Below are positions 25,811-33,204 of a stretch of DNA of 64,000 nt, piece after piece; the stretch's first letter is position 1; the number at the start of each line of letters is the position of its first letter. The position numbers and the translations under genes are program-made. The notes below the pieces were generated by a model. It did no database searches and was not told where the DNA came from. It was given only the letters and a program-made list of their open reading frames with translations. Source of the DNA: Rhodanobacter sp. C05. Its GTDB lineage: Bacteria > Pseudomonadota > Gammaproteobacteria > Xanthomonadales > Rhodanobacteraceae. The stretch is from the NCBI RefSeq assembly GCF_002001165.1, contig NZ_MUNQ01000016.1, forward strand, positions 182,881 to 246,880. The letters run 5' to 3'.

Positions 25811-26542
25811 TTAGCCTCGTCCGGCATCGTTCAACGCAACAAGGATGCCTCGTATCTGTTCCACATCGCTGCGCCATTCTCCGCCCTGCATATCCGTCAA
25901 CAACGACGGCTGCCAGCGCATGCCGGACGAATGCTGCCGTTTCGCCGACGCGTGAAATTCATTTGCCCCCGTCATCTCCTGCAGCTTGCCGATGTTCCCG
26001 GCATCCACGCCCGCCCCCGGCATCACGACGATACGCCCGGTCGACAGCTCGACCAGCTGACGAATCAGCTCCGCCCCCTCGAGCGCAGTGGGCTGGCCAC
26101 CCGACGTCAGCACGCGCTCGCAGCCGAGTTCGATCAGGTCTCCCAATGACGACAACGGATCGCGCGTGAGGTCGAAAGCGCGGTGGAAGGTGACGCCCAG
26201 GTTGCCTGCGGCAGAGACCAGCGCGCGGCAGCGCGGCCTGTCGACCTCGCCATCGGCATCGAGCGCACCGAATACCACGCCATCACAGCCGAGCGCCACG
26301 CAGGCTTCGATGTCCCGCAGCATCACCTCGCACTCGATATCGCTGTAGAGAAAGTCGCCGGCGCGCGGACGAATCAATACATACAGCGGAATGCGTAGGT
26401 GTTCCCGAGCCAGTGCGATCTGCGCGTGCGAAGGCGTCAGTCCGCCCAGTTCCAGCGCTGTGCAAAGTTCGACACGCCCCGCCCCAACTTCCTGGGCAGC
26501 CAGCGCGGAGGCGACCGAGTTCGCGGCGATTTCCAGGATCAT
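25811..26542 (-). CDS. cutC: CutC-family protein
   Basis: The 243-residue protein is a TIM-barrel CutC: ILEIAANSVASALAAQEVGAGRVELC at the start, then LELGGLTPSHAQI, VLIRPRAGDFLYS, GVVFGALDADGEVDRPRC, TFHRAFDLTRD, RVLTSGGQPTALEG and VVMPGAGVDAGNI. Named for copper homeostasis in E. coli, CutC members now lack a firm direct copper role, so I give only the family. The ATG at 26542 overlaps the stop of the asparaginase gene by four bases (ATGA), so translation is probably coupled. Confidence 0.9.
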   Translation of the reverse strand: MILEIAANSVASALAAQEVGAGRVELCTALELGGLTPSHAQIALAREHLRIPLYVLIRPRAGDFLYSDIECEVMLRDIEACVALGCDGVVFGALDADGEVDRPRCRALVSAAGNLGVTFHRAFDLTRDPLSSLGDLIELGCERVLTSGGQPTALEGAELIRQLVELSTGRIVVMPGAGVDAGNIGKLQEMTGANEFHASAKRQHSSGMRWQPSLLTDMQGGEWRSDVEQIRGILVALNDAGRG

Positions 26543-27621
26543 GAGTAGTTCGTCGTGTAGACGCTTTGCGACGGGATCAAGCCGTCCTGCTTCTTCGCAT
26601 CGCACACGGCGTAGGAGAAGCCGCGCTGGATCGCGTATGCGCCGACCTCGCCTGCGCGATTCATCGCCAGGAAGCCGACCTGCAGGGTCTTGGAGGCTTC
26701 GCGGCGTTTCTTGACGATGCGCATCACCGCTTCCTTGCAGGCTTCGTGCGGTGAGTGCCCCTGACGCATCAGCTCGACCACCAGGAAGCTGCCGGCGTTA
26801 CGAATCACTTCCTCGCCGACGCCGGTGGAGGTGGCGCCGCCGATCTCGCCGTCGACGTACAGGCCGGCGCCGATGATCGGGCTATCGCCGACGCGGCCGC
26901 GCATTTTCCACGCCATGCCGCTGGTGGTGCACGCGCCGGCCATGCGTCCCTGCGCGTCGATCGCCAGCATGCCGATGGTGTCGTGGTTGTTGGCGCCGCC
27001 AGGCATGCCGGTGGTGCTGCCCTTGCCGTAGTCGTGCACTTCGCTGTTGATCGACGGGTTGTACTTTGCCGTCTTCAGCCATTCGTGCCAGGCCTTTTCG
27101 GACTCCGGCGTGAGCAGTTCTTCCTTCTTGAAGCCCTGCTCCAGTGCGAACTGCAGCGCGCCCTCGCCGACCAGCAGCACGTGCGGCGTGCGCTCCATCA
27201 CCCGCCGCGCGACCGAGATCGGGTGCGCGATGTGTTCGATCGCGGCGACCGCGCCGCAGTTGCCGTCGGCGTCCATGATGCTGGCGTCGAGGGTGACGTG
27301 GCCGTCGCGGTCCGGATAGCCGGCCCTGCCGACGCTGTGGTTCTTCAGGTCGGCCTCGGGCACCCTCGCACCGGCCTCGACCGCATCCAGCGCATGCCCG
27401 CCCTTGCCGAGGATCGTCCATGCCGCCTGGTTCGCGGCGATGCCGAAGTCCCAGGTCGAGACCACCCGTGCCACCGTCGTCGTCGGCGTTTGGGGCACCG
27501 GACCGGCGGCCAGCTTGCCGCTTCGGTTTATCGGTCCGGCGGCCAACTTGCCGCCCCAGGCCAGCATCGAAGCGGAAGCGCCCAGTAAGGAAGCCTTGAG
27601 GAAACCCCTGCGATCAGTCAT
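26539..27621 (-). CDS. Tat-exported glycosylasparaginase-type Ntn hydrolase
   Basis: The 360-residue protein begins with a twin-arginine signal (TDRRGFLKASLLGASA). It is an Ntn hydrolase: the autoprocessing site is in GGANNHDTIGMLAID, where cleavage before Thr (about residue 215) frees the nucleophile. Family features include KGGHALDAVEAG and GSTTGMPGG, and CTTSGMAWKMRGRVGDSPIIGAGLY forms the substrate pocket. It should hydrolyse N4-(beta-N-acetylglucosaminyl)-L-asparagine in the periplasm. ATG 27621 lies 6 nt after GGAG. A 22-bp near-duplication encoding GKLAAGP twice lies just after the signal peptide. Confidence 0.88.
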   Translation of the reverse strand: MTDRRGFLKASLLGASASMLAWGGKLAAGPINRSGKLAAGPVPQTPTTTVARVVSTWDFGIAANQAAWTILGKGGHALDAVEAGARVPEADLKNHSVGRAGYPDRDGHVTLDASIMDADGNCGAVAAIEHIAHPISVARRVMERTPHVLLVGEGALQFALEQGFKKEELLTPESEKAWHEWLKTAKYNPSINSEVHDYGKGSTTGMPGGANNHDTIGMLAIDAQGRMAGACTTSGMAWKMRGRVGDSPIIGAGLYVDGEIGGATSTGVGEEVIRNAGSFLVVELMRQGHSPHEACKEAVMRIVKKRREASKTLQVGFLAMNRAGEVGAYAIQRGFSYAVCDAKKQDGLIPSQSVYTTNYS

Positions 27622-27669
27622 CACTTTCTCCAGCTCACCAAAGGAAACCTCGAAAAACCCTCAAACCTC

Positions 27670-27754
27670 CGTCATTCCAGCGAAAGCTGGAATCCAGCGC
27701 CTTGGCTATCCAAGGACTTGGAGGCGCTGGATCCCAGCGTTCGCTGGGATGACG
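27670..27754. repeat. Large palindromic repeat, family 2, copy C
   Basis: Ends CGTCATTCCAGCG and CGCTGGGATGACG pair, and two smaller hairpins (CCAGCGAAAGCTGG and CCCAGCGTTCGCTGGG) lie within the arms, with a TTGGCTATCCAA hairpin at the tip. It lies between the asparaginase start and the cold-shock terminator. Confidence 0.8.
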
Positions 27755-27792
27755 AGCTTGAAGCAGGGGATGTTTCGATACTCCCCCAAAGC

Positions 27793-27820
27793 AAAAAACC
27801 CCGCACAGGATGCGGGGTTT
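27793..27820 (-). terminator. Rho-independent terminator of the cold-shock gene
   Basis: On the minus strand a 10-bp stem (AAACCCCGCA/TGCGGGGTTT, 5-nt loop) is followed by TTTTTT. It lies 32 bp after the cold-shock gene stop. Confidence 0.9.
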
Positions 27821-27852
27821 CATTCTTGCTGTACAACGCGTTGCCTGGCTAA

Positions 27853-28056
27853 TCAGGCAGCTTCGACCGCGGAAGCCTGGGCGCCCTTCGGCCCCTGGGT
27901 GATTTCGAACTTCACGCGCTGACCTTCCTGCAGGCTGCGAAAGCCCTTGCTGGTGATCGCCGAAAAATGGACGAAAACGTCCGCCCCTCCGTCCTCAGGC
28001 GAGATGAAACCGAAACCCTTGGCGTCGTTGAACCATTTGACCGTACCGAAACTCAT
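27853..28056 (-). CDS. Cold-shock domain protein (CspA family)
   Basis: The 67-residue protein is one cold-shock domain with both RNA-binding motifs, KGFGFISP (RNP1) and DVFVHFSAI (RNP2). It binds single-stranded RNA or DNA and works as an RNA chaperone. The ATG at 28056 starts [11 protein letters not shown] as in other family members; a longer open frame is spurious. It is monocistronic with its own terminator. The roughly 160-bp leader region before it may give temperature-dependent control, as in other csp genes, but no cold box was identified. Confidence 0.95.
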   Translation of the reverse strand: MSFGTVKWFNDAKGFGFISPEDGGADVFVHFSAITSKGFRSLQEGQRVKFEITQGPKGAQASAVEAA

Positions 28057-28216
28057 TGCGCGAACCTCTGGATCCATGGAATGGGTGCGCCAGGATATGT
28101 GCTGAACCCCCTTGCCCCCCTGCGGCTCGCCGCCCTGGCCGGGGGAAAGTATCAACATGTGAAGGTGCAACGCAATATGTGAAAACGGATTGGCTACCCG
28201 AAGATGGGGGTCGGGC

Positions 28217-28963
28217 TCAACTTTCGAGCATCGCCGCAAGGATGCGCGGCACCTCGGCGGTGGCCGCGGCCAGATGCGCGAAGATCTCTTCGATGCTGAT
28301 TTCTGCCTCGTCCCCGCAGCCGGCGGCAAAATTCGCCACCAGCGCCAGGCAGGCGTATTCGAGCTCCAGCTCCCGCGCCAGCGCCGCCTCGGGCATGCCG
28401 GTCATGCCGACCAGATCGCAGCCATCGCGCTTCATCCGTGCGATCTCGGCGCGGGTTTCCAGCCGCGGACCCTGCGTGGCACCGTAGCAACCGCTGCCGA
28501 TCACGGTGATCTCCACCGCCCGCGCCGCCGTCAGCAAGCGCTGGCGCAATGACTCGGTATACGGCTCGCTGAAGTCGATGTGCTTCACCTCGGCACCGTC
28601 GACATCGCAGAAACTGGTGTAGCGGCCATGGGTGTAGTCGATCAGCTGGTCGGGTACCACGACCACGCGCGGGCCCATGTCGCCACGGATGCCGCCGACC
28701 GCATTGACACCGATCACCCGCCGCACGCCCAGACTGTGCAGCGCCCACAGGTTGGCGCGGTAATTGACCCGGTGCGGCGGCAAGGTGTGGCTCTCGCCAT
28801 GGCGCGCGAGGAAGGCCACCCGCTTGCCGGCAAAGTCGCCGATCGCCACGTCGCCCGAAGCCGCACCATAGGGCGTCTCCACCGCGTGACGCGTGACGTT
28901 TTCCAGGCCCGGAAACTTGTACAGGCCGCTGCCGCCGATCACGGCGAGGTCAATCGTGCTCAT
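28217..28963 (-). CDS. S-methyl-5'-thioinosine/thioadenosine phosphorylase
   Basis: The 248-residue protein has the MTAP-type purine nucleoside phosphorylase pattern: [14 protein letters not shown], the phosphate site [34 protein letters not shown], and the selector loop [20 protein letters not shown] enzymes of this group, known from Pseudomonas, act on methylthioinosine made by deaminating methylthioadenosine, and release hypoxanthine. The gene overlaps hpt by four bases, which fits: Hpt would convert the hypoxanthine to IMP. Confidence 0.88.
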   Translation of the reverse strand: MSTIDLAVIGGSGLYKFPGLENVTRHAVETPYGAASGDVAIGDFAGKRVAFLARHGESHTLPPHRVNYRANLWALHSLGVRRVIGVNAVGGIRGDMGPRVVVVPDQLIDYTHGRYTSFCDVDGAEVKHIDFSEPYTESLRQRLLTAARAVEITVIGSGCYGATQGPRLETRAEIARMKRDGCDLVGMTGMPEAALARELELEYACLALVANFAAGCGDEAEISIEEIFAHLAAATAEVPRILAAMLES

Positions 28964-29520
28964 GCGGAGGTCTCCTTCAGTGCATAGATGCCCGGCAAGT
29001 TGCGCCCCTGCTCGTGGTAATCCATGCCATAGCCGAATACGTAGCGATCCGGCAGCTCGACGCCGTTGAAATCGGAGGCGATGCCTTCGGCCAGGCGATC
29101 ATGCCGCTTGGTGCACAGGCTGGCGATCAGCACGCGCCTGGCACCGCGCTTGTAGCAATCGTCACGCACCGCCTTCAGCGTGTGGCCTTCATCGAGGATG
29201 TCGTCGACCAGCAGCACCACGCGACCGGCCAGCGGCACGAGTGGCTCACGCAGCCAGTGCAGATCGCTGCCGGAGGTGGCGCCGCGGTAGCGCGTCGCAT
29301 GCACGTAGTCGAACTCCAGATCGGTGCGGATCGCCAGCGCCAGCTGGCCCGCAAAGATCAAGGCGCCGTTCATCACGGTGAGAAAGACGGCGCGCTCGCC
29401 ATCCAGCGCGGCATCGATCTGGCGCCCCATGTCGGCGATCACGGTTTCCAGTTCGTCGCGCTCGTGCAGAACATCCGACTGTGCGAGGGCATCGGCAAGT
29501 GAAGGAGTTGAGGTATTCAT
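28960..29520 (-). CDS. hpt: Hypoxanthine-guanine phosphoribosyltransferase
   Basis: The 186-residue protein contains the PRPP loop VVLLVDDILDEGHTLKAV and FLTVMNGALIFAGQLALAI, plus DRYVFGYGMDYHEQGRNLPGIYAL, the C-terminal hood of hypoxanthine PRTases. It converts hypoxanthine or guanine plus PRPP to the mononucleotide in the cytoplasm. It overlaps nagZ by four bases upstream and the thioinosine phosphorylase gene by four bases downstream. Confidence 0.93.
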   Translation of the reverse strand: MNTSTPSLADALAQSDVLHERDELETVIADMGRQIDAALDGERAVFLTVMNGALIFAGQLALAIRTDLEFDYVHATRYRGATSGSDLHWLREPLVPLAGRVVLLVDDILDEGHTLKAVRDDCYKRGARRVLIASLCTKRHDRLAEGIASDFNGVELPDRYVFGYGMDYHEQGRNLPGIYALKETSA

Positions 29521-30533
29521 GCCATTCCTGGTTCGGCATTCAGTGCCGTGATGCGCGCGACAAAACGGTCACGCTGCGGATTGTCGGTGAGGCTGGCCCA
29601 GCTGGCGCCGAGCGCGCCGCGCATGGCTGCCAGCTGCAGCGGTAGCGTCGTGCTGCGATCCTGCATCGCGGCGATCGCTTCGTCGACGACCTCGGGAAAA
29701 CAGGCCAGCACCAGATCGCAACCGGCGTCCAGGTGCGCGCGCACACGCTCACCCACGCTGCCGGCGGCGCCAGCGGCAGCCATGCTGATGTCGTCGCTGA
29801 TCACCGCGCCGGCAAAACCCAGCTCGCCGCGCAGGATCTGCCCGATCCACACCTTCGAATAACCGGCCGGCTGGCTGTCCACCGCCGGATAGGTCACATG
29901 CGCCATCATCACCGCCTCGACCCGCGCCTCGATGCACTCGGCAAACGGCAGCAGATCGTCGCGGCGGATCTGGTCGAGGCTGCACGGATCGATCGCCTGC
30001 GCCTTGTGCGTATCGACGGCGACCGAGCCATGCCCCGGGAAGTGCTTCAGCACCGCCGCCATGCCACCCAGGTGCATGCCGCGTACATAGGCTTGTGCCA
30101 ACTCGGCGGTCACCGCCGGATCGGCGTGGAACGCGCGCAAACCGATGGCCGCGTTGCCCCGGGCCAGGTCGACCACGGGTGCAAAACTGAAATCGACGCC
30201 GCTGGCGCGCAGCTCGCTGGCCATCACCCAGGCGTGCTCCTCGGCAAGGCGCACCGCCTCGCCGGGATCACGGTCGTATACCGCGCCGACCGCTGCCAGC
30301 GGTGGCAGGCGGGTGAAACCATCCCGGAAACGCTGTACCGGACCGCCTTCCTGATCGACCGCGATCAGCAGTTCGTCACCACCTGTTTCGCGAATCGACT
30401 CGCACAGGGCAATCAACTGTTCGCGCGACTGATAGTTGCGCGCAAACAACAGCACGCCGGCGACTCCCGCCGCCGTGAGCCAGTGCCGTTCGTGTTCGGC
30501 CAGTTGCAGTCCGGCCACGCCGATCATCAGCAT
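29517..30533 (-). CDS. nagZ: Beta-N-acetylhexosaminidase NagZ
   Basis: The glycoside hydrolase family 3 motifs are clear: LIAVDQEGGPVQRF, GVDFSFAPVVDLARG, the catalytic loop LKHFPGHGSVAVDTHKA and VISDDISMAAA. NagZ removes GlcNAc from 1,6-anhydroMurNAc peptides in the cytoplasm during cell-wall recycling and so feeds beta-lactamase induction in many Gram-negatives. I start at 30533 (338 residues), 7 nt after GAGG; ATG 30527 is an alternative. The first codons overlap the CYTH gene stop. Confidence 0.93.
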   Translation of the reverse strand: MLMIGVAGLQLAEHERHWLTAAGVAGVLLFARNYQSREQLIALCESIRETGGDELLIAVDQEGGPVQRFRDGFTRLPPLAAVGAVYDRDPGEAVRLAEEHAWVMASELRASGVDFSFAPVVDLARGNAAIGLRAFHADPAVTAELAQAYVRGMHLGGMAAVLKHFPGHGSVAVDTHKAQAIDPCSLDQIRRDDLLPFAECIEARVEAVMMAHVTYPAVDSQPAGYSKVWIGQILRGELGFAGAVISDDISMAAAGAAGSVGERVRAHLDAGCDLVLACFPEVVDEAIAAMQDRSTTLPLQLAAMRGALGASWASLTDNPQRDRFVARITALNAEPGMA

Positions 30534-31048
30534 GCGGCATCCTCGGCAGCACGCTCGGCCGGCGACCAATGCCGGTACGGGTGCGTGATCAGGTTGACGT
30601 TGTAGTAGCGCGTCAGTGCACTTACCTCGCGACCCAGCCACGTTGGCCGCGGAAACGATGCATCGACGGCCGGCAATTCGACTTCGGCAACGATCAGCCC
30701 CGCGTTGTCGCCGAGAAATTCATCGATCTCGAACAGCACGCCGTCGACGTGGACATGATGGCGGATCTTTTCCAGCACGCCATCGCATAGCGTGGCCAGC
30801 AACACCTTGGCATCAGCGACCGGTATTGCGTATTCGAACTCGGCTCGTGCGATACCTGGTGTGGCCGCCTTGATGTTCAGCCACGCCTGTTCGCCAGCAA
30901 GCCGCGCGCGCACCGAGGCACGTGCGCTGCCATCGCGCAGCGCCTGCGCGCCCACCAGATAACCCTGTGCGATCGACTCGCTGCGCTCGATGGCTGCGCG
31001 CCAGCCGTCATTGGCCAGCAGGAATTTTCGTTCGATCTCGATGGCCAT
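30527..31048 (-). CDS. CYTH-domain (triphosphate tunnel metalloenzyme) protein
   Basis: The 173-residue protein starts with the ExExK motif (MAIEIERKFLL) and alternates charged strands (VRARLAG, EFEYAIP, VLFEIDEFLGDNAGLIVAEVELP), as expected for the eight-strand tunnel. Small proteins of this size in proteobacteria are often inorganic triphosphatases. The gene starts the overlapping run CYTH-nagZ-hpt-phosphorylase and ends within the nagZ start (TGATG). Confidence 0.88.
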   Translation of the reverse strand: MAIEIERKFLLANDGWRAAIERSESIAQGYLVGAQALRDGSARASVRARLAGEQAWLNIKAATPGIARAEFEYAIPVADAKVLLATLCDGVLEKIRHHVHVDGVLFEIDEFLGDNAGLIVAEVELPAVDASFPRPTWLGREVSALTRYYNVNLITHPYRHWSPAERAAEDAAC

Positions 31049-31123
31049 GGTTTTGTTTTACATGAAGAGTGCGGCCATGGATGGCCGCTTTTTGATTTTC
31101 GCATTCAAGGAAGAATGCATAAG

Positions 31124-32461
31124 TTACCGTTCAAACAGCGCGATGGATTCGACATGCGCGGTATGCGGGAACATGTCCATCACACCGGCCGATTTCAACT
31201 TGAAACCATGCTGGTTCACCAGGATGCCGGCATCGCGCGCCAGCGAGGCTGGATGGCAGGACACATACACGATGCGGCTGGTGTGCTTGTGCGGCAGGTA
31301 CTCCAGCACCTTGTCGGCGCCGGCACGTGGCGGATCGAGCAGCAGCTTGTCCCACGGCTGGCGCGCCCAGTCGGCGCTGCGCTGATCCTCGAACAGGTTG
31401 GCCACATGGAAGTGTGCGTTGGCGATGCCATTGCGCGCGGCATTTTGCGCGGCGCGCTCGACCAGACCATGCTCGCCTTCCACACCGACCACTTCAGCGA
31501 CACGACGGGCGATCGGCAGGGTGAAATTGCCGAGACCGCAGAACAGGTCGAGCACGCGATCGGTCGGTTGGGGATCGAGCAGTTCCATCGTGCGCGCCAG
31601 CATGCGCTGGTTCATGTCGGCATTGACCTGCACGAAATCGAGCGGCAGGAACTCCAGCTCGACATCGTCGTATCGCGTATCGCCACTGGCAATGCGGAAC
31701 GCCAGCCGTGGCTGCTCCGGCCACAACGGATGCACGCTGCTGTTGCCGCCCGGCTGCAGGTAGATCGCCAACTCGTGCTGTTGCGCAAACGCGATCAGGG
31801 CGGCGCGGTCACGCTCGCTCAGCGGCTGCATGTGGCGAAACACCAGCGCCATGGTGTCGTCGCCCGCGGCGAACTCGATCTGCGGGATGTCATTGGCCGC
31901 ATCCATGCCGTTGAGCAGCTCGGCGAGCAGGCCGACTTTCGGGCCAAGCGCCGGGTGCATCACTTCGCATTGCTGGATATCGGCAACGAAGCGCGGATTC
32001 TCCTCTTCGCGGAAACCCACCAGCACGCGGCCCTTCTTCACCACGTTGCGTACCGACAGACGACCCTTGCGCCGGTAGCCCCAGGGTTCGCCGGTGAGCG
32101 GTGGCAGCCATGACTGCGGCGTCACCTTGCCGATGCGTTCGAAGTTCTCCGCCAATACACGCTGCTTGGTGGCGATCTGCGATTCGGCATCAAGATGCTG
32201 GAACGAGCAGCCGCTGCATTCGCCGAAATGCCGGCAACGCGGCTCCACCCGATGCGGCGAGCGGGTGATCAGCTCGACGACCTCAGCCTCGTCGAAGTGG
32301 CGATGGCGCTTGCGCAGGCGCGCCAGCACCTGCTCGCCCAGCAGGGCGCCGCTGACGAATACCGCCTTGCCGTCGATACGGGCCACGCCACGACCGTCAT
32401 GGCTGAGGTCAGTGATGTGAGCTTCAAACGGAGTCGACGGAACGGAGTTGGATCGAGACAT
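31124..32461 (-). CDS. rlmD: 23S rRNA (uracil-1939-C5)-methyltransferase RlmD
   Basis: The 445-residue protein has a TRAM domain (ITDLSHDGRGVARIDGKAVFVSGAL), an iron-sulphur cluster motif C-x5-C-x2-C (CRHFGECSGC) with the fourth cysteine at about QQCEV, the SAM-binding VLDLFCGLGNFTLPIA, and catalytic LLDPPRAG and YVSCHPASLARD, in which Cys attacks uracil C6. I choose the ATG at 32461 (MSRSNSVPST). It is transcribed toward the CYTH gene but 75 bp separate them. Confidence 0.93.
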   Translation of the reverse strand: MSRSNSVPSTPFEAHITDLSHDGRGVARIDGKAVFVSGALLGEQVLARLRKRHRHFDEAEVVELITRSPHRVEPRCRHFGECSGCSFQHLDAESQIATKQRVLAENFERIGKVTPQSWLPPLTGEPWGYRRKGRLSVRNVVKKGRVLVGFREEENPRFVADIQQCEVMHPALGPKVGLLAELLNGMDAANDIPQIEFAAGDDTMALVFRHMQPLSERDRAALIAFAQQHELAIYLQPGGNSSVHPLWPEQPRLAFRIASGDTRYDDVELEFLPLDFVQVNADMNQRMLARTMELLDPQPTDRVLDLFCGLGNFTLPIARRVAEVVGVEGEHGLVERAAQNAARNGIANAHFHVANLFEDQRSADWARQPWDKLLLDPPRAGADKVLEYLPHKHTSRIVYVSCHPASLARDAGILVNQHGFKLKSAGVMDMFPHTAHVESIALFER

Positions 32462-32546
32462 GAGGCTTGGACGAATAAGGCCGTACTGGCTGGCCGCCAA
32501 TTATCACAGATCGGCCCGAACACCGCCCATCATCCGGTGCCTGGGC

Positions 32547-33155
32547 TTATTTCCTTTGCCAGGCGCCGCCCGCGTCCTGGTAATACCAGCCGGCATGCGC
32601 CTTCTCGGTCCAGCCCTTGGCGAACGCCGCACGGATCTGCGGCTCCCACTCGGGGTGATTATTGGCATTGGCGATTTCGCGATACAGCGCGGCGCGGTCG
32701 CGGTTCTCGTCGGCCACGGCAGCATTGGCCGGCGCGCGCTGACTCAACGGCACCTTGGCCGCATCACGCATGGTCACCATGCCGTCATTGGTGAAGCCGA
32801 CAGCACCGCTGTCCAGCAAAGCGCCGAGCACGCCCTGGAAACGTTCGCGCATGCGCCCACGAATCGCTTCGCTGGTGCTGGTCTGGATCAGAAGGTTCGG
32901 CGTCTCGGCGGCGTCTGCGGCAGGAATCAACAGATCGAGCAGCATTGCCGACGGCTGTTGCTCATGATTGCTTTTGGCGGGTGCTGGCTGCTTTGGTGCC
33001 GGGGTCGTGGTTTGCCCGGCATCATCCAGCACATTGCCGATGAACTGGTCAGCCGCCTTCTGCGCCGCTGCTTCCGGGAAATACACGTTGATGGTGACGC
33101 AGCCGACCAACGCCACGGCCAGTGAGGTCAGGATGACGTAGACAAGCTTGCGCAT
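32547..33155 (-). CDS. YdbL-like DUF1318 lipoprotein
   Basis: The ATG at 33155 follows GGAG by 7 nt and gives 202 residues. A short signal peptide ends in a lipobox (VALVGC), then TINVYFPEAAAQKAADQFI, the DUF1318 signature. A Pro/Lys-rich linker and a C-terminal helical region (TSEAIRGRMRERFQGVLGAL...HAGWYYQDAGGAWQRK) follow. In E. coli, YdbL is a periplasmic helper of the YdbH-YnbE lipid-transport bridge. Here the protein itself appears lipidated, and no separate YnbE is visible. It follows the YdbH-like gene by 49 bp. Confidence 0.8.
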   Translation of the reverse strand: MRKLVYVILTSLAVALVGCVTINVYFPEAAAQKAADQFIGNVLDDAGQTTTPAPKQPAPAKSNHEQQPSAMLLDLLIPAADAAETPNLLIQTSTSEAIRGRMRERFQGVLGALLDSGAVGFTNDGMVTMRDAAKVPLSQRAPANAAVADENRDRAALYREIANANNHPEWEPQIRAAFAKGWTEKAHAGWYYQDAGGAWQRK

Positions 33156-33204
33156 GACAGACTCCATCAGTCAAAACACATGAGAAAAACAGATAGCGCA
33201 CGCG

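Noticed and set aside
33168..33204. Possible ynbE gene between the YdbH-like and YdbL-like genes
   Set aside because: Only about 40-50 bp lie between the genes, too few for a lipoprotein of about 60 residues.
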